64,000 nucleotides of DNA from NCBI GenBank assembly GCA_947165235.1, contig CAMUZN010000001.1:234242-298241 (forward strand), read 5' to 3'. Of the stretch, positions 1 to 11,800 are shown one piece after another. Under the pieces are notes generated by a model, which saw only the letters and a list, made by a program, of their open reading frames with translations, ran no database searches and had not been told where the DNA came from. How positions within the stretch are numbered: position 1 is the first letter of the stretch; every line of letters begins with the position of its first letter. This DNA is from an uncultured Mycoplasmataceae bacterium (GTDB taxonomy: Bacteria; Bacillota_I; Bacilli_A; Mycoplasmatales; Mycoplasmoidaceae). The translations under genes were made by a program, and so were the position numbers.

Positions 1-1
1 T

Positions 2-283
2 GGAGCTGAAGCTAATGATGGTATCATTAAAACTTCAATTATTCATAAATTTAATCGTTTAGCGACATTACGAATTTTAATGCGATTAAAGAAAAATAAA
101 ATTAATTTAGAAAGATGCTATCACGATATCAATAGTAAAGAGGCAGATGTTGTTTTTGCAAAAAATGATATACAAGCAGATGGACAATTATTTTATGACT
201 ATGATCATCTAAATATAAAAATCGTTACCAAAAAATTAAGAATGCTATTACCAACTTGGAGAATAAAAAATAAAAATGATTAG
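2..283 (+). CDS. C-terminal fragment of an unidentified protein (5' end outside window)
   Basis: Open frame from the window edge (GAEANDGIIKTSIIHKFNRL...TWRIKNKND*), overlapping the deoD start; family not recognised. Confidence 0.6.
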   Translation, partial: GAEANDGIIKTSIIHKFNRLATLRILMRLKKNKINLERCYHDINSKEADVVFAKNDIQADGQLFYDYDHLNIKIVTKKLRMLLPTWRIKNKND

Positions 284-1004
284 TTTAGTTCCAACACCAC
301 ACATTGGTGCAAGGAAAAATGAAATTGCTAAACGTGTTTTGATGCCAGGTGACCCACAACGAGCAAAATACATTGCCACAAAATATCTTCATAATTTCAA
401 ACTCGTCACTTCCATTCGTGGTATTTTAGGTTATACGGGTTTTTATAAACAAAAAAAGGTTACCATTATTGCCCATGGTATAGGCATTCCTTCAATAGGT
501 ATCTATGCTTATGAACTTTTTCATTTTTATAATGTTAGTACTATCTATCGTATTGGTTCAGCCGGTTCGTACCAAAAAGATTTAGATATAGGAAAAGTTA
601 TTCTAGTTAGCAAAGCATGAAATGATTCAAACGTTAGTAAATGATGAAAAGTTACCGAAGATGAAAAAAATGTATTTTATCCAACAAAAAAATGTAATGA
701 TAACATTTTAAAAACCGCAAAAAAAATGAAAATAAGTGTTTTACAGGAAAATGTTTCTTCAGAGGATTGTTTTTATAAAGATTATTCAATTTTTACTGCC
801 CGAAAAATAATGGGAAATGTAAATGTTTGTGAAATGGAAGCATATGCTTTATTTGCATTAGCAAAGAAATTTGGTAAAAAAGCCGCTTGTTTGCTGACAA
901 TTAGTGATAATCTCATTACTAAAGTATCAATGTCACCAAAACAAAGAGTTAGCAAATTTAATCAAATGGTTAAGTTGGGTTTAGAAGCAATAATCAAAGA
1001 ATAG
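276..1004 (+). CDS. deoD: Purine nucleoside phosphorylase (DeoD type)
   Basis: MISLVPTPHIGARKNEIAKRVLMPGDPQRAKYIA...GIGIPSIGIYAYELF...CEMEAYALF; ORFs 276-620 and 726-1004 join when TGA is read as Trp. Confidence 0.93.
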
Positions 1005-1210
1005 CGATATTTGTAATCTAAAAAATTTAATTTAAGATTAAAATGCTCACTTTTATGGTTTGGTTATAAAAGTAACATAGTGCTTCTTATTATTATTCAT
1101 ATTAACAAATTAACAAATCTCACTCCAATTCTTTTATATTTTTTTTGTATAGCAATATATCGCAATTTTATGGAAGTAATGTATTTAAATTTTTATTTTT
1201 TTATCTGCTT

Positions 1211-4200
1211 TTATTTATTTTGCTCCGCTTCTTCTTCTTCATTTTGTTCTATATTATCACTATTTTGTTTTATTGGTTCAATTTCATTATTACATACATC
1301 ATTTTTAATTTTTTCATCTAGGCTCATAATTTTTTCACTATTTATCGCGTCAATTCTACATTTTAAAAGAACCGCTAAACATGCAATAATTGTACGTACA
1401 CGGTCTTTTTTTCTTCATTTGTTATCGTTAAATTTAGTAGCAAAATCTTTTCAATTCTCATAATGATCGGTGCTTCATAATTCTGTTAAAAAACAAATTA
1501 ATTGGCTAATAATTGTATCTTTTGCTGGTGTATTTTCATTTGTATTTTGTTGTAGTGATTCCGTTGATTTTTCTTGCATTACTACATATGCGTTTTTTAT
1601 ACTACTTCTTGTTATAATTTTTGTTATCACATCCAAATTATTAATTTTGTCACTATTTATTTTTTCAACATCGCAATTTAAAAGTCTAGCCAGATGCTCA
1701 ATAGATGATTTATTTGCTCCTTTGTTTTTTCATTCATCATCATCAAATTTTTTGAAAAAATCCTCTTCATAGATTGTGTATTGTTTATCATTTAATCATA
1801 AACTTAATAACACAAGGGCAATACTTCGACTTTGATTTTTTCTTTCTTCAATTAGATTTTCCACTTCTTTTTTTATATCATTTTTTATATCATTATCAAG
1901 ATTTTCAATAAAATCACCATTTATTTTTTTATATTGACAAAACAATTTAAGGCATATGTAAGAAATAGTTTTTTTATTTTTTTCTTTCCATTCATTATCA
2001 TTGAATTTGTCTATAATTCTTTGTCAAATTTCATCAAATTTTTTTTCCTCTATACCAGTCACTATTTGTTCGTCTAATAATTCAATAAATTTTTGCGCAA
2101 CTTTTTGTGCAATCATTTTTTTGTCTTTTCTTTTTACCGATAATACATATTCATCATATGACTTCTTCGATGTTGTATAAGTAATCCAGTTACTAATATA
2201 ACTAGTAATTATCATTTTAAATATTTCGAGTATTTCATTATTTGTTGGATTATCAAAAATTAAATTCATGTCATCATGATATTTTCTATCAAAAAAAGTA
2301 GCAATTTCCATAATCATGTCACTTTCGTTAATCGCCACATTTTTTTCGTCATAGAAAAGATATTTTTTATCGTCATAACCAACAGTAAATGTTGGTAAAT
2401 AATTAGAAATCGCTTCTTCTATTTCAAGTAAAATTTTTTTATAATTTTCGACAATAAGATCATATTTACATTCCAAATTTTCAGGAAGGTTTGTTGCTAT
2501 AATTTCGTTTATTTCACTTGCTCTTATATATCCATAAAGAGCTTTGTGAAGTCCTGTTAATGTTTCACGTATCTGTTTGAAAATTGATTTGGAAACTTCG
2601 CTACGATCAGTAAAACGACAATCATTAAATATATAAACGATTTCGCTCATTTTTTCATCGATGAAATCATCAGCTTTTAAATATTTTCGATCATATCCTT
2701 CTTTAAAATCAACTTTGTGTTTAATGGCAATTTCATTAATTAGTTCACTAGCTTTTGTATAGATTTTTGGTAGGAAATCTTTTTTAGTTTCAATTATTTT
2801 ATTTTTTTCAAAATAATCTTTGACTATTTTTTTAATATTATCATTAACAAATATATCTCTTATTTCTACTTCATATGTTTCTTTTATGATAGCAACAAGA
2901 AAATCGATAAATTCAGACTCTGAATATTTTTTATCATCATCTCAATCAACTTTGTAAAGATATTCAAAAATCTTTTTAGATATCAAATTATTTTTTGGAA
3001 GTATAGTAGCTTGACTTTTCTTACAAACAGAAGAAACCGATTCGTCAATGCTATCTAGTATGCGTTCAACTTTTTCCGTTCAATCGAGATATAAATCTTT
3101 GATTTCATCGTTAAATTTTTTTTCATCGAAATCACCATAAAAATCTTTAATTGCGTCAATATATACTTCAACATATTCACCATATTTATTCACGGGCATT
3201 GTCATAATTTTATCTATTATTATCACATCATAAAAATCCTCAAGTTTCATATTACGACGATCTCAAATAATTGTACGTTCACCATTATCTTCTATTTTAA
3301 TTCTGGCTTTAATAAGGATATCGTTCATATAATTTTTAAGCATAGTTTTAAATTTTTTAACTTGTTTTGATAAAAATAACGTCTTGTTAAAGTATCACGA
3401 ACGAATAATATTGTCAATAAATACCAAAAGCAATTTTTCATCGTTAGCAAATGTTTCACATTTCTCTTGTATTACGTCTCATATTCCATGTTCAACAATG
3501 TAATCAACAACGAATGTTGGGATATCATTTTCAATGAATTCTTCGATATTATTTCCAGATATTATTTCCTTTTTAGTTATCGAAACATCTTTATTAGTAA
3601 GATTAGATTTTTTTATACTATTATCTTTGATGATATACTGTTCATTGTTGTTATTATCCTCTAGTAAGACCACATAAGAATCATTTAAAATTTCGCAAAT
3701 TTTATCTTTAGTATATTTTATTCCTCCTTCTTCTTTATCCACAAAGCTATTTAATACTTCATCGTCAAATATATACCCCAATTCCTCCATTGAAAAGTAA
3801 TTTAACAACTCACTTTTTGTTTTAAGGAATGTGACCATCATTTCTTTTATCCAATCAATATTTGAATTAATAATGCGATCACTAAGTTTATCTTTAATTA
3901 CGTATTTATTATTTTCAAATTGAAATAAAATTTGATATTGTTTCATTTCACTTCTTATTCATTCTCGCACTTTTTTGTCATCTATTTCGTTTATTTTAAT
4001 ACTTGTTTCGTCATCAAAAAATTTTTCGATTATTTCTAATAGATTTTTGTCACTAACACCATAATGTCAATATTTGTAACTATTCTTTATCATTTGTAAA
4101 ATCAAATTATGACTTTCCTTCACTGTTATAAATTTTTTATCTCCTATCATCTTTTTTATGAAGTCCATTGCCTTTTTCCTTGCTCTTGGCAATGCTTTAG

Positions 4201-5680
4201 GATCAAGAGCAAAACTTATGGAAAAACGATCAAATATTGCAGGTAAATCAGCAGTACTAATTCTACGATAAGTACGGCCTGAAATAGTAACTTTGTTAAT
4301 AATAGAAAAAGTACCACTAAAACATTGATTCATAGCACTTACAATATATTGTTCAACATTTTCTTCTTCATTTTTAGAATCACTTTTTTTATCATCAATA
4401 GTAATAGTATTTTTATTAGGTTCCTCACTTTTTTTACTTGATTTTTTATAGTCATTTATATTGTCATCTTTTTTATTTTTAGTAGTAGGTGGTTTTATAT
4501 TTTCTTTTTTACTATCGTCATGTTTATCTAATGATCGTGGTATGATCTTTTCTTCTTTCTTTACATCATCATCATTATCATTATTATTACCAATACAAAT
4601 AGCTTTTTCAAACATCTCGTCGACTTTGTCTAGTAGTTCTTGTTTGAATTGCTCTAAAGAATTTATTCGCTCATCTAAATTTTCATTAGTTTCATTTTTT
4701 AGTTTTTTATATTCGGGTGATTCGTCATCAAGATCAAGATTATGTTCAAATATATACTTAATATCATCAAGTAGTTCTGATATTTTTTTGCGTTTTCTTT
4801 CCTGTTCTTCTTTTCTTCTTCGTTCTTCTTCTTCCGCTTCTTTGCGTTTTCTTTCCTCTTCTTCTTTTCTTTTTCGTTCCGCCTCTTCATTTTTTTCGAT
4901 ATATTTTTCTAATTTTTGTTTAAATTTTTCAAAAGCTTTAATTGCCGTATCTAATTGTTCATCGGTATGAGTTGGCATTTTAGTTAATAGAGTGTGTTCA
5001 TTTACTAAATCTTGAAAAGTACTTTGATTAGTTGATTCATCTAACTCGTTTATATATGAATCTATGTTATCAGTCATCAAGTTACTGTAAAGTTGATCCA
5101 CTTGGGTGATTAAATTTCGCAATCTTTCCTCTTTTTCCTCTCGTGCTTTTCTTTTTCTTGCTGTATTAATACGGTTTTCTACTTTTTCTTTAAATCGTCC
5201 GTACGCAACAATTGCTGCATCTAATTGTTCATTGGTATCAGTAGGTATTAAAAGTAATTCGCTGTAATTCTCCGATAAATCATTTGGTTCACCTATTAAT
5301 GTTATTAATATGCTTCAAAGTTTTTCAATGTCACTTTTTAAAATTTGCAATTTTTCGTTTCTTTTCGTTGCAATACATATTTCTAATTTTTCTTTAAATC
5401 GTTCGTACTTACCAATTGCCGCATCTAATTGTTCTTCACTATAAGTTTGCAATGAATCTAATTGTTTGTACTCATTCGTTAATTCATTTTGCCCGTTTGT
5501 TAATTTTACTAATTCTTTTCAAAGACGATCAACTGTAGATCGTAAATTTCGCAATCTTTCCTCTTTTTCCTCTCGCTCTTTTCTTTTTCTTTCTTTTTCA
5601 ATACGTTCTTTTAATTTTTTTTCAAATTCTTTTGTTAGTTTAATTGCCTCATCTAATTTTTCTTCACTATCAGTTGACAT
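1211..5680 (-). CDS. Giant repeat protein B, C-terminal part (coiled-coil units, Lys/Glu-rich linker, 3 C-terminal copies of the repeat domain of protein A)
   Basis: One frame with TGA=Trp joins ORFs 4067-5122, 3479-3946 and 2024-2650 and runs to a TAA at 1211-1213. It is in a different frame from the upstream ORF 5728-8691. The start at 5680 is the first convenient Met after the frameshift. Confidence 0.7.
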
Positions 5681-6990
5681 TGATATCAATTGGTTGTAGC
5701 TATCCGCTAAATCATTTTGCTCGTTTATTAATTGTAATAATGTGTTTCAAAGTTGTTCAATGTTATCTCGTAAATTTTGTAATTTTTTCTTTTTTTCCTT
5801 TCAATATGTTTATCTAATTTTTCCTTAAAATTTTCATACGCACTAATTGCCACATTTAATTGACTATCGTCTAATTGTTCAACATCATTAGTTTGCATTG
5901 AATTTAATTGTCTGTACTCACTCGTTAAATCATTTTGCTCGTTTGTTAATTTTACTAATTCTTTTCAACGTTGTTTAACGGTATCTCGTAAATTTCGCAA
6001 TTGTTCCTCTTTTGCTTTTCGTTCCTTTTCCGCTTTTATTTTTCGTTCTACTTCAATACGTTCGCATAATTTGATTTGAAGTTGCTCATAACCATTGATT
6101 GCCTCATTTAATTTTTGATATGTACTAATTGATATTGAATTTAATCGATCACGTTCATTTCTTAAATTTTGGTCTTTTCTATCTATCAATAATTCTAATT
6201 CTCTTAAAAGCTCATCAACCTTCTTGAATAAAGCACGTCATGTTTCCATTTTTTCTTCTCTTTGTGCTTTGAGATAAGATAATAAATCTTGTTTAAATTT
6301 TTTAGCATTTTTAATTTTCGCATCTAATTTCTGGTCGGTATCGTTTGACATTTGTACTAATTGATTGTATTCACTTGTAAGATATTGATCGCCAAAATCA
6401 TCTATTAATTTCTCATTTGCTTTTCAAAGATTATTTATATCATTGAGTAAATTTCGCAATTGTTCCTCTTTTTTCTCTTTGATATATTTTTTCAATTTCT
6501 TTTCAAATTCTTTATATTTATTAATTGTCTTATTTAATTTTTCATCGCTATTAGTTGGCGATAAATTTATTAAATCGTAGTATTCTATTGTCAAATTATT
6601 TTGTTGACCTATTAATTCTACTAATTCTCTTCAACGACGGTCAACTACAACTTGTAAATTTTGTAATTCTCGCTCTTTTTCCTCTCGCTCTTTTCTTTTT
6701 TTCTCTTTTTCAATGCGTTTTTCTAGTTTCTCTTTAAATCCTTCATACTTACTAATTGCCGCATTTAATTGTTCAACATTGTTAGTTCACATTGAACCTA
6801 ATCGTCTGTACTCATCCGTTAAATCATTTTGATCGGTTATTAATTTTGCTAATTTTCTTCAAAGCTGACCAACTGCAACTCGTAAATTTTGTAATTTTTT
6901 CTCTGCTTCTTTTCGTTTTCTTTCCTCTTCTTCTTTTCTTCTTCGTTCTTCTTCCTCTTTGCGTTTTCTTTCCTCTTCTTTTCGTTTTCT
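4760..6990 (-). repeat. About 9 tandem coiled-coil units of roughly 65-90 aa (W-x-x-L-x-x-L...EQNDLT-x-Y-x-x-L...EEKLDxAIxxxExFKEKLExxIEKERKRKEREEKEERLRNLR)
   Basis: Repeated heptad-like, Lys/Glu-rich blocks seen in translation across the frameshift; each unit begins with a Trp, usually encoded by TGA. Confidence 0.8.
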
Positions 6991-8691
6991 TTCCTGTTCC
7001 GCTAAAACTCTGTCATTTCCTCCTTCACCATTATTCAAATTTTCCTGGTTATCTATATTAGGCATTCTCTCTTCTAGGTCATTTCCAGCACGCTCTCTTA
7101 TAATTTGTTCAATATTATTAGTACGATTATTAGTACTATTTTGAAGAAGTTTATTAATGATATCTGGTCCTGCTATAGCTCCAGCTATCACTAACCCCTC
7201 TCTTGCATAAGCAAGCATTCCGGTATTTATGTTGTACGATGCTCTTACAGCGCTAATCACATTTTTACTAAAACCCGATATATTGCTACCATCATTGAAG
7301 GGTATCCCCATTAAATCAAGAAAGAAGTCACTATGTGTACCTAATCCCGCATTATCAACAAATGATATATTTGTAATAAAACTCACCTTATCGGTTAATA
7401 CTAATTGTGGTATGCTTGTTGCTAGATAAATAATAGTAACAGCAGTAGTAATTATTGTTATTCATTTCATATACGCTTGACCATATTTTGCAAAATGATC
7501 TTCAAGAGTAAAAGAAATTATTTTTTTATTATTTAAAACCGCTAGTGTGTAGGAGGCAACAGCTTTTTCTAAAGCAATAATACTATGATTTGTTTGTGCG
7601 ATAGGAATGAAATCATCCATTACTTTTTTGAAATCGATTGTTTTTCCATTAACATATTTTTTTCTTTCGCAATATAAATAATTAAAAAAATCCTCAAATT
7701 TATTATTTGTTAATAAAGGTTTGGCTTCGTTAGGAATGTATCTAATAACGTTGTATGGATTTTGCAATCATTCCGCAAGTGCTTTATGATAGAAATTAAT
7801 GGCAACAGTTTTTTCAAGATTTCGATTACCAACATCTTTCGCAATTGCACGATCATCGATAATTTTGCGATTACTAGTAACAATATCACAAAGAAATGAT
7901 ATTAATTTCTCTATTTTTTTATTTAGGGAAAGGGAATTTCCATTAAGACTATCAAGGAAAATTTGAAGTTCCTCTTTACAGTAATCTATTGTCTCTTTTT
8001 TTGCTTTTTTAATTTCTTCTTTTATTTTTAGGTTAACTGCATTATTTTTATTATTTTTATCTTTTTCATCAATATAGTAAATTCCACCATTTTTTTCAAC
8101 ATCAAAAAAACAAGAAGCAATATCCTGACCTATTACATCATAATCGATATTAAATTTTAGATTTTTTGGATCAAAAAATAAACTCCAGTCAATTTTTTCG
8201 CATTGCTTAAAAAAATTTGTATCAAAAAAAATGTCACGCTGGTACGGTAGAAAATGAAAAGGAGTATCATTAAGATTATTGTCTGGAAGATTATTGTCTG
8301 GAATAAATGTGTAACAAAATTTCAAACGTTTTTGGTATGTTTTTATAATGTAACATTGGAACATATTTCAAGCATACATTGCATACCAAAGATATTGATC
8401 AATTAATGCTTTTTTTATTAAATCACTATTTAAGTAAGCATTAAAATCGCGATTAGCAAAATTTTTATCATCCCTATATTTTTTTAATCACGGGTATTTT
8501 GTCGTTAATTCATTGATTTTTAGTGTTTTGTAATCATCATCTGCTAGAGTGGATGTGTTTTTTAAATGACTTTTTTTAAAAAAATAATTCCTTTTAGGTA
8601 GCAAATCACTGATAATACTTAAATTCGGAAATATTACTAACGATAAAGAAAAAATCTTGAAAATTTTTGATTTATTATTTTTTCGAATCAT
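5728..8691 (-). CDS. Giant repeat protein B, N-terminal part (signal/TM leader, ERKRKEEE coiled-coil region)
   Basis: Starts MIRKNNKSKIFKIFSLSLVIFPNLSII; TGA=Trp joins ORFs 8488-8691, 7768-8364, 7462-7767, 6859-7386 and 5965-6189. The frame ends at TAA 5728-5730, just after an A7GA6 tract where the repeat continues in another frame. Confidence 0.75.
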
Positions 8692-8739
8692 ATTTTAAGT
8701 CTAACATATAAAATAGCATATGATTATATGGTTATTACG

Positions 8740-8780
<41 letters not shown>

Positions 8781-8879
8781 TAATAATTCATTCTAGGCAT
8801 AGAATATTCTTATGTACGATACACGATAGTTGATGAATTTTTTAAGCATTAATTGACATTAACAAATCTATTTGTTTAT

Positions 8880-11800
8880 TTAGTTTTCGGATTCAGCTAC
8901 AATTTTACTTGGATCACGGGATTTGGTAATGGAATCAACCATTTCATCTTTCAATGTCATATTTTCTTGATTTAAAAAATCATCATATTTTTGTTTTAAT
9001 AAGCTAATATCATCATTTTTACCGTTAATAATAAATCTTAATATCTCAATTCAATCATCAATTTTTCTAATCAATTCATCGATATTTTTTATATTAAGTT
9101 TAGACATGAGTAATGAGAGCAAATTTAATGCTTTTTTTTGCATAGGCGACAATTTTTTGTCAATCGTTTTCTTATCAATTTCTATAACTGTCATTTTTCC
9201 ACGGATTCCAATATCATTAAGTGAAGGACCAATTTTTTGTAAATAGCAACAAAGACCATAAATTAATCTTACTCGGTTAGAAATATTGGTTCATTCATCG
9301 ATTTTTTGTCGTAGTTCTTCTAAATTTTTCATACCATTAGCATTGAGTAAATCAACTAAATCCTTCACCATAATAAATTTTTCAACACTCTCCTTTATGA
9401 TATCATTAGACATTAGTGTATTTATCAGTTTTTTACTTATTTCGCTAGATTTATATCCCAAAAAATTTGCCATGTCTTCTATTTGTTGTTGGTGTTTAAT
9501 TCTTCATTGTTCGTCATCGAATTTTGTTGCAAAAGTATCTCAATCAAAATAATTTTCATCTCACAAGGAACTTAAATAAAAAGGAAGTAATTTCTCTTTA
9601 ATATCATCATATTTTTTTTGTTCTTTTTCTATTTTTTCTTTTGAAGTCATAATTCTACTGAATGTTTTTTGAATTTTTTCAATTAATTGGTTTGCCTCAT
9701 CAATTATTTCTTTATCCAAATTGTTAATCTTGTTGGCATTTAAATCCGCAATTGAACAATTTAATTTTTTGGCTATTTTTTCGATCGTTGATTGATTTTC
9801 TACTCTATTTTTTCATGTTAAGTCGTCAAACTGCTCAACAAAATCATCTCAACTCGTATAACTCTTATCTACTAGTCGTACTAGATAATAAGAAATTAAT
9901 TCGTTTTTATCTTTTTCATATTGTTTATTTTTATTTTCGAGATCTTCAATTAATCGTCGTGCTTCACCAATTATTTCTTCACCTAAATTACTAATTTTGT
10001 TAGCATTTAAATCCTCAATTGAACAATCTAATATTTCAATCAAATTTTCAATGGTTGGTTTATTTTTGTCCTTATTTTTTCATGTTGAATTATCGAACTG
10101 TTTGACAAAATTATCCCAATCTATATATTTTTCGTCTACCAATTGGGCTAAATAATAAGAAATTAATTTTTTTTCATTTTTTTTGCTTCTATCTAACCCT
10201 TGTTGATAACCAAATAAATCTTCAGTCTTGTTTTTTATTTTATCATCTAAACCACCAATTTTATCGCTATTTAATTGTTCAATTGTACAATTTAGCAATC
10301 GAGCTAAAATTTCAATAGTTGGTTTATTATTTTTATCTTCTTTTCATTCATTATCATCAAATTGTGTAACAAAACTATCCCAGTCATAAAGAGAAGAATT
10401 TTCAACCCATAAATCAAATAAGAGAAAGGGAAGTAATTTATCACTAGTTTGATCATATTGTTGTTTTTTGGCAGATTCATCTAATGTTGTTTTCTTTTCA
10501 TTAATTAGATTTTGTGTTTTAGTTTTTGTTTCTTCATTCAAGCCATTAATTTTATCGCTATTTAATTGTTCAATTGTACAATTTAGTAATCGAGCTAAAA
10601 TTTCAATAGTTGGTTTATTATTTTTATCTTCTTTTCATTCATTATCATCAAACTGTTTAACAAAATCATCTCAAGTCGTATAATTTTCATCCGTTAATTG
10701 GGTTAGACAATAAGTGATAAAATCATTTTTAATTTCATCATATTTTTTACTTCATTCTGTTGTTATTTTGGCTCGTAATTTACTTATTTCACCTTGTTTT
10801 TCTTCTATTAGTTTCAGTGTTTTTTTCTTTATTTCTGGGGATAAATTTGAAATTTTATCGCTATTTAATTGTTCAATTGTACAATTTAGTAATCGAGCTA
10901 AAATTTCAATAGTTGGTTTATTATTTTTATCTTCTTTTCATTTTTGATCATTAAATTGATCAAGAAATCCATATCATGTCGTATATTTCTCATCTACTAA
11001 TCAGACTAAACAATATGAAACTAGTTCGTTTTTATACTGATCATTAGTATTTTTTAGAGTTATCATTTGATCTTTTAATCCTTTTATCGGTTTTTGATAT
11101 ATGTCGATAAATCCTTTTATGCTAGTAATTGTTTCACCATCTAAACTATTAATTTTGTTAGCATCTAGATCGTCAATTGTGCAATTTAATAATCCAATTA
11201 AATTTTCAATAGTTGGTTTATTTTCTTCACTATTTTTCCATGTTGGATTATTGAATTTTTGGACAAAGTCTTCCCAATTTGTATAGTCTTTGTCTGTCAA
11301 TGTCAATTGAGCTAAATAACAAGAAATTAATTGTTTTTCATATTCTTTATTTTTATCTTGAAGTTCGTTAATTTTTTTTTCGAAATCATTTATTGGTACT
11401 AGATATTTGTCAATCAAACGTTTTGCTTCATCAATTGTGTCTGTGTCTAAATTATTAATTTTGTTAGCATTTAGATCCTCAATTGAACATTTTAATAAAG
11501 TAACTAATTTTTTAATAGTAGGTTGGTTTTTTGTGTCATTCTTTCATGTTGGGTTATCAAATTGTGTAACAAAATTATCCCAATTTGTATGGTCTTTATC
11601 CGCCAATTGGACTAAATAAAATGAAATCAATTTTTCCTGGTCTTTTTTGTATTGATCATTACTATTTTCTAGATTTGTTGTTTTGTTATTTGAATCTTTT
11701 AGACTATCTGTATACTCTTTAATTAAACTTCGCGCATAACTTTTTGTTTCCTCATCTAAACCATTAATTTTATTAGCATCTAATTGTTCAATAGAGCAAT

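Noticed and set aside
276-1004. deoD and many other genes as pseudogenes because of internal stops
   Set aside because: The internal stops are TGA at conserved Trp positions; code 4 explains them.
1080-1772. Plus-strand ORFs 1080-1463 and 1470-1772 (Phe/Ser/Leu-rich)
   Set aside because: They are antisense shadows of the 3' end of giant gene B, which is a long continuous minus-strand frame in code 4.
4461-4970. Plus-strand 169-aa Ser-rich ORF
   Set aside because: Antisense of the Lys/Glu-rich (GAA/AAA) coiled-coil coding region; low complexity.
5783-5803. Programmed -1 ribosomal frameshifting as the explanation for gene B
   Set aside because: The tract does not place a clear X-XXY-YYZ slippery heptamer in the zero frame and I saw no obvious downstream stem; an indel is simpler.
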